From the NCBI GenBank assembly GCA_902626585.1, contig CACOGA010000001.1, positions 124,001 through 188,000 on the forward strand: DNA of 64,000 bases. Reading direction: 5' to 3'. This stretch comes from an uncultured Bacteroidota bacterium (lineage in GTDB: Bacteria > Bacteroidota > Bacteroidia > Flavobacteriales > Flavobacteriaceae). Below, piece by piece: positions 17,097 through 25,841 of the stretch. A program made the position numbers and the translations under genes. The notes beneath the pieces are model-generated. The model ran no database searches. It was not told where the DNA came from and was given only the letters and a program-made list of their open reading frames with translations. The stretch's first letter is position 1. Each line of letters begins with the position of its first letter.

Positions 17097-18611
17097 ATGC
17101 CAATTCCATTAATTAATTCAATTGCTTCCTGGTTTCTTAAAAAAAGAATGCATCAAATTGAGCTTTTCTTAAAATATCCAAATGAAGTACAAAACGACAT
17201 ACTTTTAAAACTTGTGAATTCAGCAAAAGGCACTTACATCGGAGAAAAGTTTGATTTTAAATCTATTACAAATTATAAAACCTTTTCGGAAAGATTACCT
17301 GTATTTAACTATGAGCAATTTTCTGAAAAAATTGAGTTAGCAAGGAAGGGAGAAAGCAATATTTTTTGGCCCTCAAAAATAAAGTGGTTTGCTAAATCTA
17401 GTGGTACAACTAATGCAAAAAGTAAATTCATACCGGTAAGCGATGAATCTTTAGAAGATTGTCACTATGCAGCAGGTAAGGATTTATTGTGTATGTACTT
17501 AAATAATAATCCAAATTCTCAACTCTTTACCGGAAAGAGTCTCAGGCTTGGTGGAAGTAAAAGTCCATATGAAATGAATGGTACATTTTATGGAGATTTG
17601 TCCGCAATTCTCATTGATAATATGCCATTTTGGGCTGAATTTAGTAGCACCCCAAGTAATAAAACTTCGTTAATGGATGATTGGAATTATAAAATTGAAG
17701 CGATAATTAATGAAACTCTCAACGAAAATGTAACAAGTCTAGCAGGAGTACCTTCTTGGATGCTTGTTCTCTTAAATAAGATTCTAAAAAAAAGTAATAA
17801 AGAACACATTTCAGAAATTTGGCCAAATTTAGAAGTATATTTTCATGGTGGTGTTAGTTTTAAGCCGTACTTAAATCAGTATGAAAAAATTATTAATAAA
17901 AAATCAATGCATTATTACGAAATTTATAATGCATCAGAGGGATTTTTTGCTATTCAATATGAAAATAATTCTGATGAACTCTTATTAATGCTTGATTACG
18001 GAATATTCTATGAATTTATACCAATGCATACATATGGTACAAAAGATGAAAAGGTCATTCCTTTAAATGAAGTTGAAAAAGATTTAAATTATGCGATATT
18101 AATTACAACTAATGCTGGATTATGGAGATATAAAATTGGTGACACTGTTAAATTCACATGCCTAGATCCTTATAAAATTATTGTCACTGGAAGAACAAAA
18201 CATTTTATTAACGTTTTCGGAGAAGAAGTAATTATTGAAAATACCGACAATGTAATTAATAAATTATCCTCAAAATATAATTTAGAAATTATCGACTACA
18301 CTGTTGCTCCTATTTTTATGAAAAAAAATAAAAAAGGTGCTCATCAATGGTTTATTGAATTTAAAAATATTCCTTCTGAAAAAATTAATCTTTCTGAAAT
18401 TATTGATAATGAATTAAAATCAGAAAACTCTGATTATGACGCTAAGAGATACAATGATTTTACACTAGAAAGACCAGAAATTATAATCTCAAAAAAAGGA
18501 GTTTTTCTTAAGTGGTTAGAATTGAATAATAAAATGGGGGGGCAAAACAAAATCCCAAGACTTTCTAATGAAAGAAAATTCATAGAAAGCTTAATAAGAT
18601 TAAATAATTAA
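17097..18611 (+). CDS. GH3 auxin-responsive-promoter family acyl-adenylating protein
   Basis: A 504-residue member of the GH3 branch of the ANL adenylating enzymes, which join carboxylates to amino acids or thiols through an acyl-adenylate. Visible marks: [18 protein letters not shown], the ATP-binding P-loop (about residues 98-115), [14 protein letters not shown] (about 280-293, the adenine-binding strand), and [10 protein letters not shown] with the downstream [15 protein letters not shown] hinge (about 345-380). Bacterial members are common in Bacteroidota but their substrate is not established. The name refers to plant homologues and does not imply auxin signalling. Its TAA stop shares TTAA (18608-18611) with the clpX stop. 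Confidence 0.88.
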   Translation: MPIPLINSIASWFLKKRMHQIELFLKYPNEVQNDILLKLVNSAKGTYIGEKFDFKSITNYKTFSERLPVFNYEQFSEKIELARKGESNIFWPSKIKWFAKSSGTTNAKSKFIPVSDESLEDCHYAAGKDLLCMYLNNNPNSQLFTGKSLRLGGSKSPYEMNGTFYGDLSAILIDNMPFWAEFSSTPSNKTSLMDDWNYKIEAIINETLNENVTSLAGVPSWMLVLLNKILKKSNKEHISEIWPNLEVYFHGGVSFKPYLNQYEKIINKKSMHYYEIYNASEGFFAIQYENNSDELLLMLDYGIFYEFIPMHTYGTKDEKVIPLNEVEKDLNYAILITTNAGLWRYKIGDTVKFTCLDPYKIIVTGRTKHFINVFGEEVIIENTDNVINKLSSKYNLEIIDYTVAPIFMKKNKKGAHQWFIEFKNIPSEKINLSEIIDNELKSENSDYDAKRYNDFTLERPEIIISKKGVFLKWLELNNKMGGQNKIPRLSNERKFIESLIRLNN

Positions 18612-19834
18612 GAAGCTGCTTTTAATTTTTCTAAACTTGTTCGAGATAACTGTTGCTCAGCGTATTTTTTATTAACAATTAATTTTTTGACCTCACCACC
18701 TGGAAGATTAAACATTGCATCATTAAGAATTTCCTCACAAAGTGATCTAAGCCCTCTTGCCCCTAAATTATAGTTAATTGCTTTATCAACAATAAAGTCT
18801 AGGGCATCTTTTTTAAACTCTAAAATAATATCATCCATCTGAAATAGTTTGACATATTGCTTTATCAATGCATTTTTTGGCTCAGTAAGTATACTTAAGA
18901 GAGCATCTTTATTTAACGGATTCATGTAAGTAACAACTGGAAGTCTACCAATTATTTCTGGAATCAAACCGAAATCTTTAAGATCTTTAGGGTTAATGTG
19001 TTTCAAAATATTATGCTTAGATACAGAACCTTTTCCAGTACTTTTGTAACCAATTACATTTAAATTTAATCTTCTTGAAATGTGTCTTTCAATTCCGTCA
19101 AATGCACCACCGGCTATAAAAAGTATCTTTTCAGTATTAATCTCAATGAAATTTTGATCTGGATGCTTTCTACCACCCTTTGGCGGCACATTAACAGTGG
19201 TTCCTTCTAAGAGTTTAAGTAATGCCTGCTGTACGCCTTCGCCTGAGACATCTCTTGTTATCGAGGGGTTATCACTTTTTCTTGCAATTTTATCAATCTC
19301 ATCTATAAATACAATTCCCTTTTCAGCCTTCTCGATATTATAGTCTGCAGATTGCAAAAGCTTAGTTAGAATACCTTCAACATCTTCACCTACATAACCA
19401 GCCTCAGTTAGAACTGTCGCATCAACAATAGCTAAAGGAACGTCTAACATCTTCGCAATCGTCTTAGCGATCAAAGTCTTTCCTGTTCCTGTCTTACCTA
19501 CCATTATTATATTACTTTTTTCGATCTCTACTTCATTTTCAGTCTCCTGACTGATTCTCTTATAATGGTTATATACTGAAACAGATATAACTTTTTTAGT
19601 GTAATCTTGACCAACTATATAATCATCTAAAAATAATTTTATCTGTTGAGGTTTTAAAAGTTCTAACTCAGATTTTTGCTCAATATTTTCCTTTTTATTG
19701 CTTTCCTGTAAGATAATTCCGTTAGCTTGTTCTATGCACAAATCACAAATATGTGCGTCAATACCAGCTATTAGTAATCTAGTTTCAGCTTTTTTCTTGC
19801 CACAAAATGAACATTGTAAATCAGACTTACTCAT
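18608..19834 (-). CDS. clpX: ATP-dependent protease ATP-binding subunit ClpX
   Basis: AAA+ unfoldase that feeds tagged substrates to ClpP. The 408-residue protein begins with the zinc-binding domain (Cys8, Cys11, Cys30, Cys33), then Walker A GKTGTGKT (about 112-119), the pore loop GYVGED, Walker [12 protein letters not shown], and the sensor 2 LGARGLRS. It starts 5 bases after clpP, so the two are co-expressed in the order tig-clpP-clpX. The gene ends in a four-base palindromic overlap with the convergent GH3 gene. Confidence 0.98.
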   Translation of the reverse strand: MSKSDLQCSFCGKKKAETRLLIAGIDAHICDLCIEQANGIILQESNKKENIEQKSELELLKPQQIKLFLDDYIVGQDYTKKVISVSVYNHYKRISQETENEVEIEKSNIIMVGKTGTGKTLIAKTIAKMLDVPLAIVDATVLTEAGYVGEDVEGILTKLLQSADYNIEKAEKGIVFIDEIDKIARKSDNPSITRDVSGEGVQQALLKLLEGTTVNVPPKGGRKHPDQNFIEINTEKILFIAGGAFDGIERHISRRLNLNVIGYKSTGKGSVSKHNILKHINPKDLKDFGLIPEIIGRLPVVTYMNPLNKDALLSILTEPKNALIKQYVKLFQMDDIILEFKKDALDFIVDKAINYNLGARGLRSLCEEILNDAMFNLPGGEVKKLIVNKKYAEQQLSRTSLEKLKAAS

Positions 19835-19839
19835 TTAGT

Positions 19840-20514
19840 CTAGCTTTTGGTTAGGATTTCATCAATCATCCCATATTCAAGAGCTTTGTCAGCTTTCATC
19901 CAATAGTCCCTATCACTGTCTGCATAGACTTTTTCATATTTTTGTCCCGTATGTTTACTTATAATTTTGTAAAGCTCTTCTTTAAGTGACAAAATCTCCT
20001 TTGTTGTTATTTCAATATCACTTGCCTGACCTTGAGCACCACCTAGAGGTTGATGTATCATAACCCTTGAGTGAGTGAGTCCGCTTCTTTTTCCCTTTTC
20101 CCCAGCACATAGAAGAACAGCACCCATAGAAGCAGCCATTCCAGTACAAATTGTAGCTACATCGGGTTTAATAAGCTGCATAGTGTCATAAATACCCAAT
20201 CCTGCGTATACACTTCCGCCCGGTGAATTAATATATATTTGAATGTCCTTGGAGGAGTCTGTGCTCTCCAAAAATAATAACTGAGCTTGAATTATATTAG
20301 CAACCTGATCATTTATTGCAGTACCCATAAAAATGATTCTATCCATCATTAGTCTAGAAAAAACATCAAAAATTGCTATGTTCATTTGTCTTTCTTCAAT
20401 TATATTAGGGGTCAAACCTTTTGGGAACATACTGCTTACAATTTCATTGTAGTATGTACTACTAATACCCTGGTCCTTAATCGCAAATTTTTTAAACTCT
20501 TTTCCGAAATCCAT
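19840..20514 (-). CDS. clpP: ATP-dependent Clp protease proteolytic subunit
   Basis: Serine protease forming the tetradecameric ClpP barrel. The catalytic triad is visible: Ser129 in GMAASMGA, His154 in MIHQPLGG, and Asp199 in YADSDRD. NSPGGSVYAGLGIYD marks the substrate loop. At 224 residues it has the usual length plus an N-terminal extension of about 30 residues that may be a propeptide. It lies between tig and clpX on one strand, the classical gene order. Confidence 0.98.
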   Translation of the reverse strand: MDFGKEFKKFAIKDQGISSTYYNEIVSSMFPKGLTPNIIEERQMNIAIFDVFSRLMMDRIIFMGTAINDQVANIIQAQLLFLESTDSSKDIQIYINSPGGSVYAGLGIYDTMQLIKPDVATICTGMAASMGAVLLCAGEKGKRSGLTHSRVMIHQPLGGAQGQASDIEITTKEILSLKEELYKIISKHTGQKYEKVYADSDRDYWMKADKALEYGMIDEILTKS

Positions 20515-20546
20515 GATTTAAATTTTATTATTTATAAATATAAGAA

Positions 20547-21869
20547 TTAAGATGGATATGCCTCCTTAATGTATTCGTCATAGCTAACCTTTTTTAATTT
20601 ATAATTAAATTTTTCTTTGAAAAAGTTTAGCATACGGGTGTTTGTCAATTGTTCTGTTAATCTTTTAATTTCATCTTTGTTACTCATGACCCTTGCAACG
20701 ATTGCTTCAACTTCTTTTTCCTCCGGAATAGATTGTCCATATTGTAACATTTGATTTTTTATTAGATCTTTTGTGAAAGATTTTAGATCTTCAAAATTTA
20801 CCTGTAAATTATTATCGATAATAATTTTACTTTCAATTAACTGATATTTCATACCCTTTACAGACTTTTCATACTCGGATTTGGCTTCTTCTGCTGTGAT
20901 TTTATTTTTAGAATTTAGTTTCATCCATTTAATTAAAAATTCTGAAGGTAAGTTAATTTTGGTTGAATCAATCAGGTATTCAATTGTATCATTCATTAGT
21001 TTTTGGTCAACTTGACTTTGAAATTGTTTGACGAAATCTTCAGAGAGTCTATTCTTCATTTCTGTAACATTTTTTACGGAATTCTTCCCGAAAACTTTAT
21101 CGAATAAATCCTGGTCAAGTTCAGCCATCACTCTTTCATTTATTTCCTCAATTTTGATAACCATGTCATTTTTTAATTTTTTCGCCCTATCTAATTCAAC
21201 TTTTAAATTTCTGGAAAGCTCATAATCCTCTTTAAAAATCTTTAAGGAATTTTCCCTTAACTCGTCTCCAACTTTTAATCCTAAAATCTTTTTTAAAAAT
21301 GCAGGTTTTAAACTCTCAGATTTAAACATACTAGAATTGTTTATTTCATCAGACTCGGAAACAAAGTTTGCGGTAACCTCTGAACTTTTTTCAACCTTTG
21401 ACTTTGAAACTAATTTTCCGTATTGTGATTGTATATTTTTGATCTGACTATCAACCATTTTTTTATCGGCTTTCACCTCATATTTAATAATAGGTTTTTT
21501 TGGCTTTAAGTTAATCTTGAATTCTGGGGTATAGCCTATTTCAAAATCAAAATTAATTGATTCAGCATTCCAATCAATATCATTTTCAACAACGGGAATT
21601 GGACCTCCTAAAATATCTAGCTTTTCTTCTTGTATATATTTTTTCAATTCGGAATCCAATAATTTATTAATTTCATCAACCTTAACGGCATTACCATATT
21701 GCTTTTTTATAAGTCCCATAGGTACAAAACCTTTTCTAAAACCTGGAATACTTGCTGTTTTTGTATATCTTTTTAATACATCATTGACATTTTGTTCATA
21801 GTCCTTTTTATAAATTTCAATTGAAATGGTTCCGGAAAGCTTATTCTTTTTATTTAATGATATTTTCAT
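20547..21869 (-). CDS. tig: Trigger factor
   Basis: Ribosome-bound chaperone that receives nascent chains at the exit tunnel. The N-terminal ribosome-docking signature GFRKGFVP is at residues 43-50. The middle prolyl-isomerase region is weakly conserved, as in other Bacteroidota, followed by the long helical C-terminal domain rich in Lys/Glu. At 440 residues it is full length. It is followed by clpP after 32 bases. A TACTTTCG box 20 bases upstream of ATG probably drives tig-clpP-clpX. Confidence 0.93.
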   Translation of the reverse strand: MKISLNKKNKLSGTISIEIYKKDYEQNVNDVLKRYTKTASIPGFRKGFVPMGLIKKQYGNAVKVDEINKLLDSELKKYIQEEKLDILGGPIPVVENDIDWNAESINFDFEIGYTPEFKINLKPKKPIIKYEVKADKKMVDSQIKNIQSQYGKLVSKSKVEKSSEVTANFVSESDEINNSSMFKSESLKPAFLKKILGLKVGDELRENSLKIFKEDYELSRNLKVELDRAKKLKNDMVIKIEEINERVMAELDQDLFDKVFGKNSVKNVTEMKNRLSEDFVKQFQSQVDQKLMNDTIEYLIDSTKINLPSEFLIKWMKLNSKNKITAEEAKSEYEKSVKGMKYQLIESKIIIDNNLQVNFEDLKSFTKDLIKNQMLQYGQSIPEEKEVEAIVARVMSNKDEIKRLTEQLTNTRMLNFFKEKFNYKLKKVSYDEYIKEAYPS

Positions 21870-21888
21870 TTATGATAAAATTGGTCTG

Positions 21889-21896
21889 CGAAAGTA
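21889..21896 (-). promoter_or_regulatory. -7 promoter element of tig-clpP-clpX
   Basis: TACTTTCG (7 of 8 matches to TAnnTTTG) on the minus strand, ending 19 bases before the tig ATG. A TTAG lies 17 bases upstream in the -33 position. It sits in the 67-base gap after the alpha/beta hydrolase gene. Confidence 0.45.
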
Positions 21897-21936
21897 CAGT
21901 TTTTTTTAAAGGTCTAAAAGGAAAAATAGCTAATTA

Positions 21937-22701
21937 TCAGATTGTACTTAATAATACTGACAAAAAATCATTTGGATTGTCAACATGCAACCAATGCCCA
22001 GCATTTGGTATAATATAAAACTTTGAATTTGGAAAAAGTATATTTATTGATTCTTTATCAGATTCATTGATGTATTCTGAATTTTCACCCTTTATAAAAA
22101 TAACATCCGCATTAAACTGATTATCAGATTCTATTTTTTTACCGATATTTCCGATATTTTTAGAAAGGGATCTTAAATTAAATCTAAAGCTCAATTTTCC
22201 ATCGTTAGTTCTGTAAATATTTTTCATCAGAAAATTTCTTAAATCCTTTTGCTTGATTGATTCTTTAAGCTTATCATCAACCGAGTTTCTGGTATTGTAA
22301 ATGCTTAAGTCAATTTCTTTGAGTGAGTCAATAATCGCTTGATGTAGGACCGGGTATTCTCTTGGTGAAGTATCTAAAACAATTAGTTTTTGGATTAACT
22401 CTGGATATTTTAAAGAAAATCTCATCGCCGTCTTTCCTCCCATTGAATGACCAATCAAAATTGGATTAATCACATTATAATATTCAATATAATTAAATAA
22501 ATCCTCACACATTAACTCATAATCAAATTTTTCAGAATGGAAGCTTCTTCCATGATTTCTTTGATCAATTAAATGAATCGTAAATCCAATATCATTCAAT
22601 TTTCTGGAAACGGAAATCCAATTGTCACCAGAACCCAAAAAGCCGTGTAAAATTAATATATGCTTATTTGAATCCCCTATTATTTTTGAATGAAGAAGCA
22701 T
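21937..22701 (-). CDS. Alpha/beta-hydrolase (YbfF-like esterase)
   Basis: A 254-residue cytoplasmic hydrolase of the alpha/beta fold. The nucleophile elbow GHSMGGKTA places Ser86 as catalytic; HGFLGSGDNW (about 19-28) forms the oxyanion region, DQRNHGRS (about 46-53) is the strand-4 signature, and AGHWLHVDNP near the C-terminus supplies the catalytic histidine. This is the YbfF/acyl-esterase pattern; the physiological substrate is not known. It starts 3 bases after the end of pdxJ and is probably co-transcribed with it. Confidence 0.88.
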   Translation of the reverse strand: MLLHSKIIGDSNKHILILHGFLGSGDNWISVSRKLNDIGFTIHLIDQRNHGRSFHSEKFDYELMCEDLFNYIEYYNVINPILIGHSMGGKTAMRFSLKYPELIQKLIVLDTSPREYPVLHQAIIDSLKEIDLSIYNTRNSVDDKLKESIKQKDLRNFLMKNIYRTNDGKLSFRFNLRSLSKNIGNIGKKIESDNQFNADVIFIKGENSEYINESDKESINILFPNSKFYIIPNAGHWLHVDNPNDFLSVLLSTI

Positions 22702-22704
22702 AAG

Positions 22705-23418
22705 TTAGGACAAAAATTCAAGGTATTTTTTGATAGTATTTTCTAAACCGTGATATAGACTTTCAGAGATTAGTGCATGACCAATAGAAACCTCTAGTAA
22801 ATTTGAAATATTTTCTTTAAAATATTTTATGTTTTTTAATGAAAGATCATGACCAGCATTAATCCCGATACCAGCTCTGCCAATTTCTTTTGCACAATCA
22901 CTGTAATCTTTAATTATACTAAAATTGTCGTTCGAAAATTCTCTCGCATAATCTTCAGTATATAATTCAACTCTATCAGGATTAATCTCACAAACGGAGT
23001 CTACAAACTTCAATTTTGGATCTAAAAAAATAGATGTTCTGATTCCATATGACTTAAACTCATTCACAACCTCTTGCAACATGCTTTTATGTACAATAGT
23101 ATCCCATCCTGAATTTGATGTAATAGCATCGATAGCATCTGGCACTAGAGTTACTTGGGTGGGTTTAATATTTGTTACCAACTTAACAAATTTATCAATC
23201 GGATTTCCCTCAATATTAAATTCGGTGCTTACAACCTCTTTTAAGTTATATACATCTTCATATTTGATATGTCTTTCATCTGGCCTTGGATGGACTGTTA
23301 TACCGTCAGCTCCATAATGTTGAATGTTAACAGCAAAATCACAAACGTCTGGGTAATTTCCCCCCCTAGAATTTCTTAATGTTGCAATTTTGTTAATGTT
23401 TACGCTTAACTTAGTCAT
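22705..23418 (-). CDS. pdxJ: Pyridoxine 5'-phosphate synthase
   Basis: Condenses 1-deoxyxylulose 5-phosphate with 3-amino-2-oxopropyl phosphate in the DXP-dependent vitamin B6 pathway. The 237 residues show LSVNINKIATLRNSRGG, ADGITVHPRPDERHI, TLVPD, ELYTEDYA and GINAGHDLSLKN, all conserved PdxJ blocks. I start at ATG 23418 because it gives the family N-terminus MTKLSVNINK. It is divergent from nadK, and the alpha/beta hydrolase gene follows after 3 bases. Confidence 0.96.
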   Translation of the reverse strand: MTKLSVNINKIATLRNSRGGNYPDVCDFAVNIQHYGADGITVHPRPDERHIKYEDVYNLKEVVSTEFNIEGNPIDKFVKLVTNIKPTQVTLVPDAIDAITSNSGWDTIVHKSMLQEVVNEFKSYGIRTSIFLDPKLKFVDSVCEINPDRVELYTEDYAREFSNDNFSIIKDYSDCAKEIGRAGIGINAGHDLSLKNIKYFKENISNLLEVSIGHALISESLYHGLENTIKKYLEFLS

Positions 23419-23445
23419 TAAAAATTTAATGTAAAATATTTTATG

Positions 23446-23453
23446 CAAAACTA
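23446..23453 (-). promoter_or_regulatory. -7 promoter element of pdxJ
   Basis: TAGTTTTG on the minus strand is a perfect TAnnTTTG match, 27 bases before the pdxJ ATG. The divergent nadK may use TAATTTTA (23491-23498) on the plus strand, which would leave about 9 bases before its TTG start. Confidence 0.5.
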
Positions 23454-23507
23454 ATTTATTTTTACTTAATTTTGATTTTTTGATACCCCTTAATTTTAGA
23501 AGAAATT

Positions 23508-24377
23508 TTGAGATTTGCTCTATTTACAAAATTAGATCCTGAAGAAAATAACGAGCATATATTTTCTGTATTTAATAGCCTAAAAAAAAATAATATTGAT
23601 TTTGATATTGACTCTGAATCGTATAAACTGATTTCAAAAAAATTTGATGATATTTCGAATTTTAATTTTAATCCGATTAAGAAACTGACAAATGAATATG
23701 ATTATGTTGTTTCTATTGGTGGTGACGGAACCATTCTTAGATCTGCCAACGAAATTGGCAAATTATCTATTCCCATAATTGGTTTAAACAGAGGTAGACT
23801 TGGATTTCTAGCTAATTCAGCAATAGAAAATTTTGAATCCATTTTAGAAAAACTGAAAGAATCAATGTTTAAAATTTCTGAGAGAACAATTATTCAGGTT
23901 GAATTTGAAGGTAACAAAGAAAGTGCATTAAACGAAATTTCTGTTTCGAGAAAAAATACAACATCACTTATTACAATTGATACTAAATTAAATGACCAAT
24001 ATTTAAATACATATTGGGCAGATGGATTGATCATATCTACTCCGACTGGTTCAACAGGTTATTCTTTGAGTTGTGGTGGACCGATAATCATGCCTGATAG
24101 TAAAAATCTTGTACTAACCCCCATTGCTCCTCACAACCTTAATGCAAGACCATTAGTCATTTCTGATGAAAAGAAAATTGAAATTTCTATTAATGGAAGG
24201 GAAAATGAATATTTTGTTTCAGCTGATTCAAAAATATTCTCTGTAAATATTAATTCAAAAATATATATTTCGAAAGCACCTCACTTTTTAAAAATGGTTG
24301 AATTTGAGGATGATAGTTACATTAATACACTTAGAGAAAAATTAATGTGGGGTAAAGATAAAAGAACAGAACAATAA
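23508..24377 (+). CDS. nadK: NAD kinase
   Basis: Phosphorylates NAD to NADP. The 289-residue protein has the catalytic GGDGT at residues 71-75 in VVSIGGDGTILRSANE, NRGRLGFL, the NEISVSR stretch (usually NE...R in NAD binding), and the glycine-rich TPTGSTGYSLSCGGPI. Start codon is TTG; no ATG or GTG is available at the family N-terminus, and MRFALF aligns well with it. First gene of a long operon: DUF6089, uppS, bamA and two ompH genes follow with small gaps or overlaps, an arrangement I recall from other Flavobacteriia. Confidence 0.95.
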   Translation: MRFALFTKLDPEENNEHIFSVFNSLKKNNIDFDIDSESYKLISKKFDDISNFNFNPIKKLTNEYDYVVSIGGDGTILRSANEIGKLSIPIIGLNRGRLGFLANSAIENFESILEKLKESMFKISERTIIQVEFEGNKESALNEISVSRKNTTSLITIDTKLNDQYLNTYWADGLIISTPTGSTGYSLSCGGPIIMPDSKNLVLTPIAPHNLNARPLVISDEKKIEISINGRENEYFVSADSKIFSVNINSKIYISKAPHFLKMVEFEDDSYINTLREKLMWGKDKRTEQ

Positions 24378-24396
24378 TTTTTTCTGATTATAGTTT

Positions 24397-25107
24397 ATGT
24401 TTAAAACAAAAACATTGAATATCAGGTCTTATAAAATAATCATCATAATTCTTTTTACCCAGTTATCCTTTTCTCAGATATATGAGGCTGGAGTCATATA
24501 TGGAAAATCAAATTTTATAGGAGATGTTGGAAATACTGTTTTTATTAACCCTCAAGAGGATCTATTTGGAGCAGTTTTTAAATGGAACAGAAGTCCTAGA
24601 CACTCTTATAGAATTTCTTATATCAGAACAAAGCTTTCCCCTGATGATTTAAAATCAGATGATCCAAGAAGACTAGAGAGGGGTTATCATTTCGAAACTC
24701 CGTTAAGCGAGCTCTCGATTGGAATGGAATTTAATTTTTTTGAATTTGATCTACACGATTTTGATGTACTATTTTCACCCTACATCTATTCAGGTATTTC
24801 ATATACAAACTTTGATGAACAGCTTCTGATCAATGGAAACCTGTCAAATTCAAAAAAAAAACAGTCTACATATTCAATTCCGATGGTCGTTGGACTGAAG
24901 CATAGACTGTTCGAAAGCCTAATTTTGTCATTTGAAATAGGTGCCAGATATGCATTGACCGATAAAATTGACGGTAATAGTATATCGATGGATGATTTAA
25001 GTTATAACTTTGGAAATATTAACAACAATGATTGGTATATGTTTTCTAACTTTAGCTTAACATATACTTTTGGCAGAAATCCATGCTATTGTAACATTGG
25101 AAAATGA
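24397..25107 (+). CDS. DUF6089 family outer-membrane beta-barrel protein
   Basis: A 236-residue secreted protein with an N-terminal hydrophobic segment ending in SFSQ. The body is alternating hydrophobic/polar strands rich in aromatic residues (YEAGVIYGKSNFIGDVG near residue 29, SPYIYSGISY, SFEIGARYALTDKIDG, SNFSLTYTFGRN), as in an eight-stranded outer-membrane barrel. The NPCYC near the C-terminus is unusual. Function is unknown, but its constant position between nadK and uppS-bamA in Bacteroidota suggests a role in envelope biogenesis. Its stop overlaps the uppS start (ATGA). Confidence 0.8.
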   Translation: MFKTKTLNIRSYKIIIIILFTQLSFSQIYEAGVIYGKSNFIGDVGNTVFINPQEDLFGAVFKWNRSPRHSYRISYIRTKLSPDDLKSDDPRRLERGYHFETPLSELSIGMEFNFFEFDLHDFDVLFSPYIYSGISYTNFDEQLLINGNLSNSKKKQSTYSIPMVVGLKHRLFESLILSFEIGARYALTDKIDGNSISMDDLSYNFGNINNNDWYMFSNFSLTYTFGRNPCYCNIGK

Positions 25108-25841
25108 GTTTAAAAAAAATTGATAAAAATAAAATACCTCAACATATAGCCGTCATTATGGACGGAAATGGTAGGTGGGCAAAGAAAAGAGGTATGAAAA
25201 GAGAGAAGGGGCATCGAGCTGGCCGAAAATCTGTAAAAAAAATTGTGGAGTCATGTATTGAACTGGGTATAAAAAATTTAACGCTATATGCCTTTTCTAC
25301 CGAAAATTGGAATAGACCCAAATTAGAAATTGATTTCTTAATGCAACTACTATTTTTATCCTTAAAAGATGAGTTAAAAAGCTTAAATAAAAACAATATT
25401 AGGTTTGAAACAATTGGAAATCTTGGCATGCTCCCCAAAAAAATAAGCACTTATTTACAGAAGGTTAAAAATGAAACTAGAAAAAATTCAAAATTAACTT
25501 TGACCTTAGCTTTAAGTTATGGTAGTAGAAGTGAAATAGTTGATGTCGTCAGAGAAATATCAGATAAAGTTAAAAATAATATAATTTCTTCAAAAAATAT
25601 TGACGAAACCGTTATAAATAACCATCTTTACACCCGTAATTTGCCAGATGTTGACTTACTGATTAGAACAAGTGGTGAAAAAAGAATAAGTAATTTTTTA
25701 CTTTGGCAAATTGCTTACTCTGAGCTATATTTTACTAAAAAATTATGGCCAGACTTTAGAAAAAAAGATTTATATAGGGCTATTATTAGTTATCAAAATA
25801 GAGAAAGAAGATTTGGAAAAACCAGTGAACAAATTAAATAA
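25104..25841 (+). CDS. uppS: Isoprenyl transferase (undecaprenyl diphosphate synthase)
   Basis: Makes the C55 lipid carrier for peptidoglycan and LPS by adding isopentenyl units to farnesyl diphosphate. The 245-residue cytoplasmic protein shows HIAVIMDGNGRWA (catalytic Asp20), GHRAG, LTLYAFSTENWNRP, RTSGEKRISNFLLWQIAYSEL and the final block RRFGK. ATG overlaps the DUF6089 stop; the end overlaps the probable bamA start by 17 bases. Confidence 0.97.
   Translation: MSLKKIDKNKIPQHIAVIMDGNGRWAKKRGMKREKGHRAGRKSVKKIVESCIELGIKNLTLYAFSTENWNRPKLEIDFLMQLLFLSLKDELKSLNKNNIRFETIGNLGMLPKKISTYLQKVKNETRKNSKLTLTLALSYGSRSEIVDVVREISDKVKNNIISSKNIDETVINNHLYTRNLPDVDLLIRTSGEKRISNFLLWQIAYSELYFTKKLWPDFRKKDLYRAIISYQNRERRFGKTSEQIK

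Noticed and set aside
25711-25824. Longer bamA reading frame starting inside uppS
   Set aside because: The extra 38 codons translate uppS sequence in another frame and place the signal peptide too far from the N-terminus; GTG 25825 fits better.
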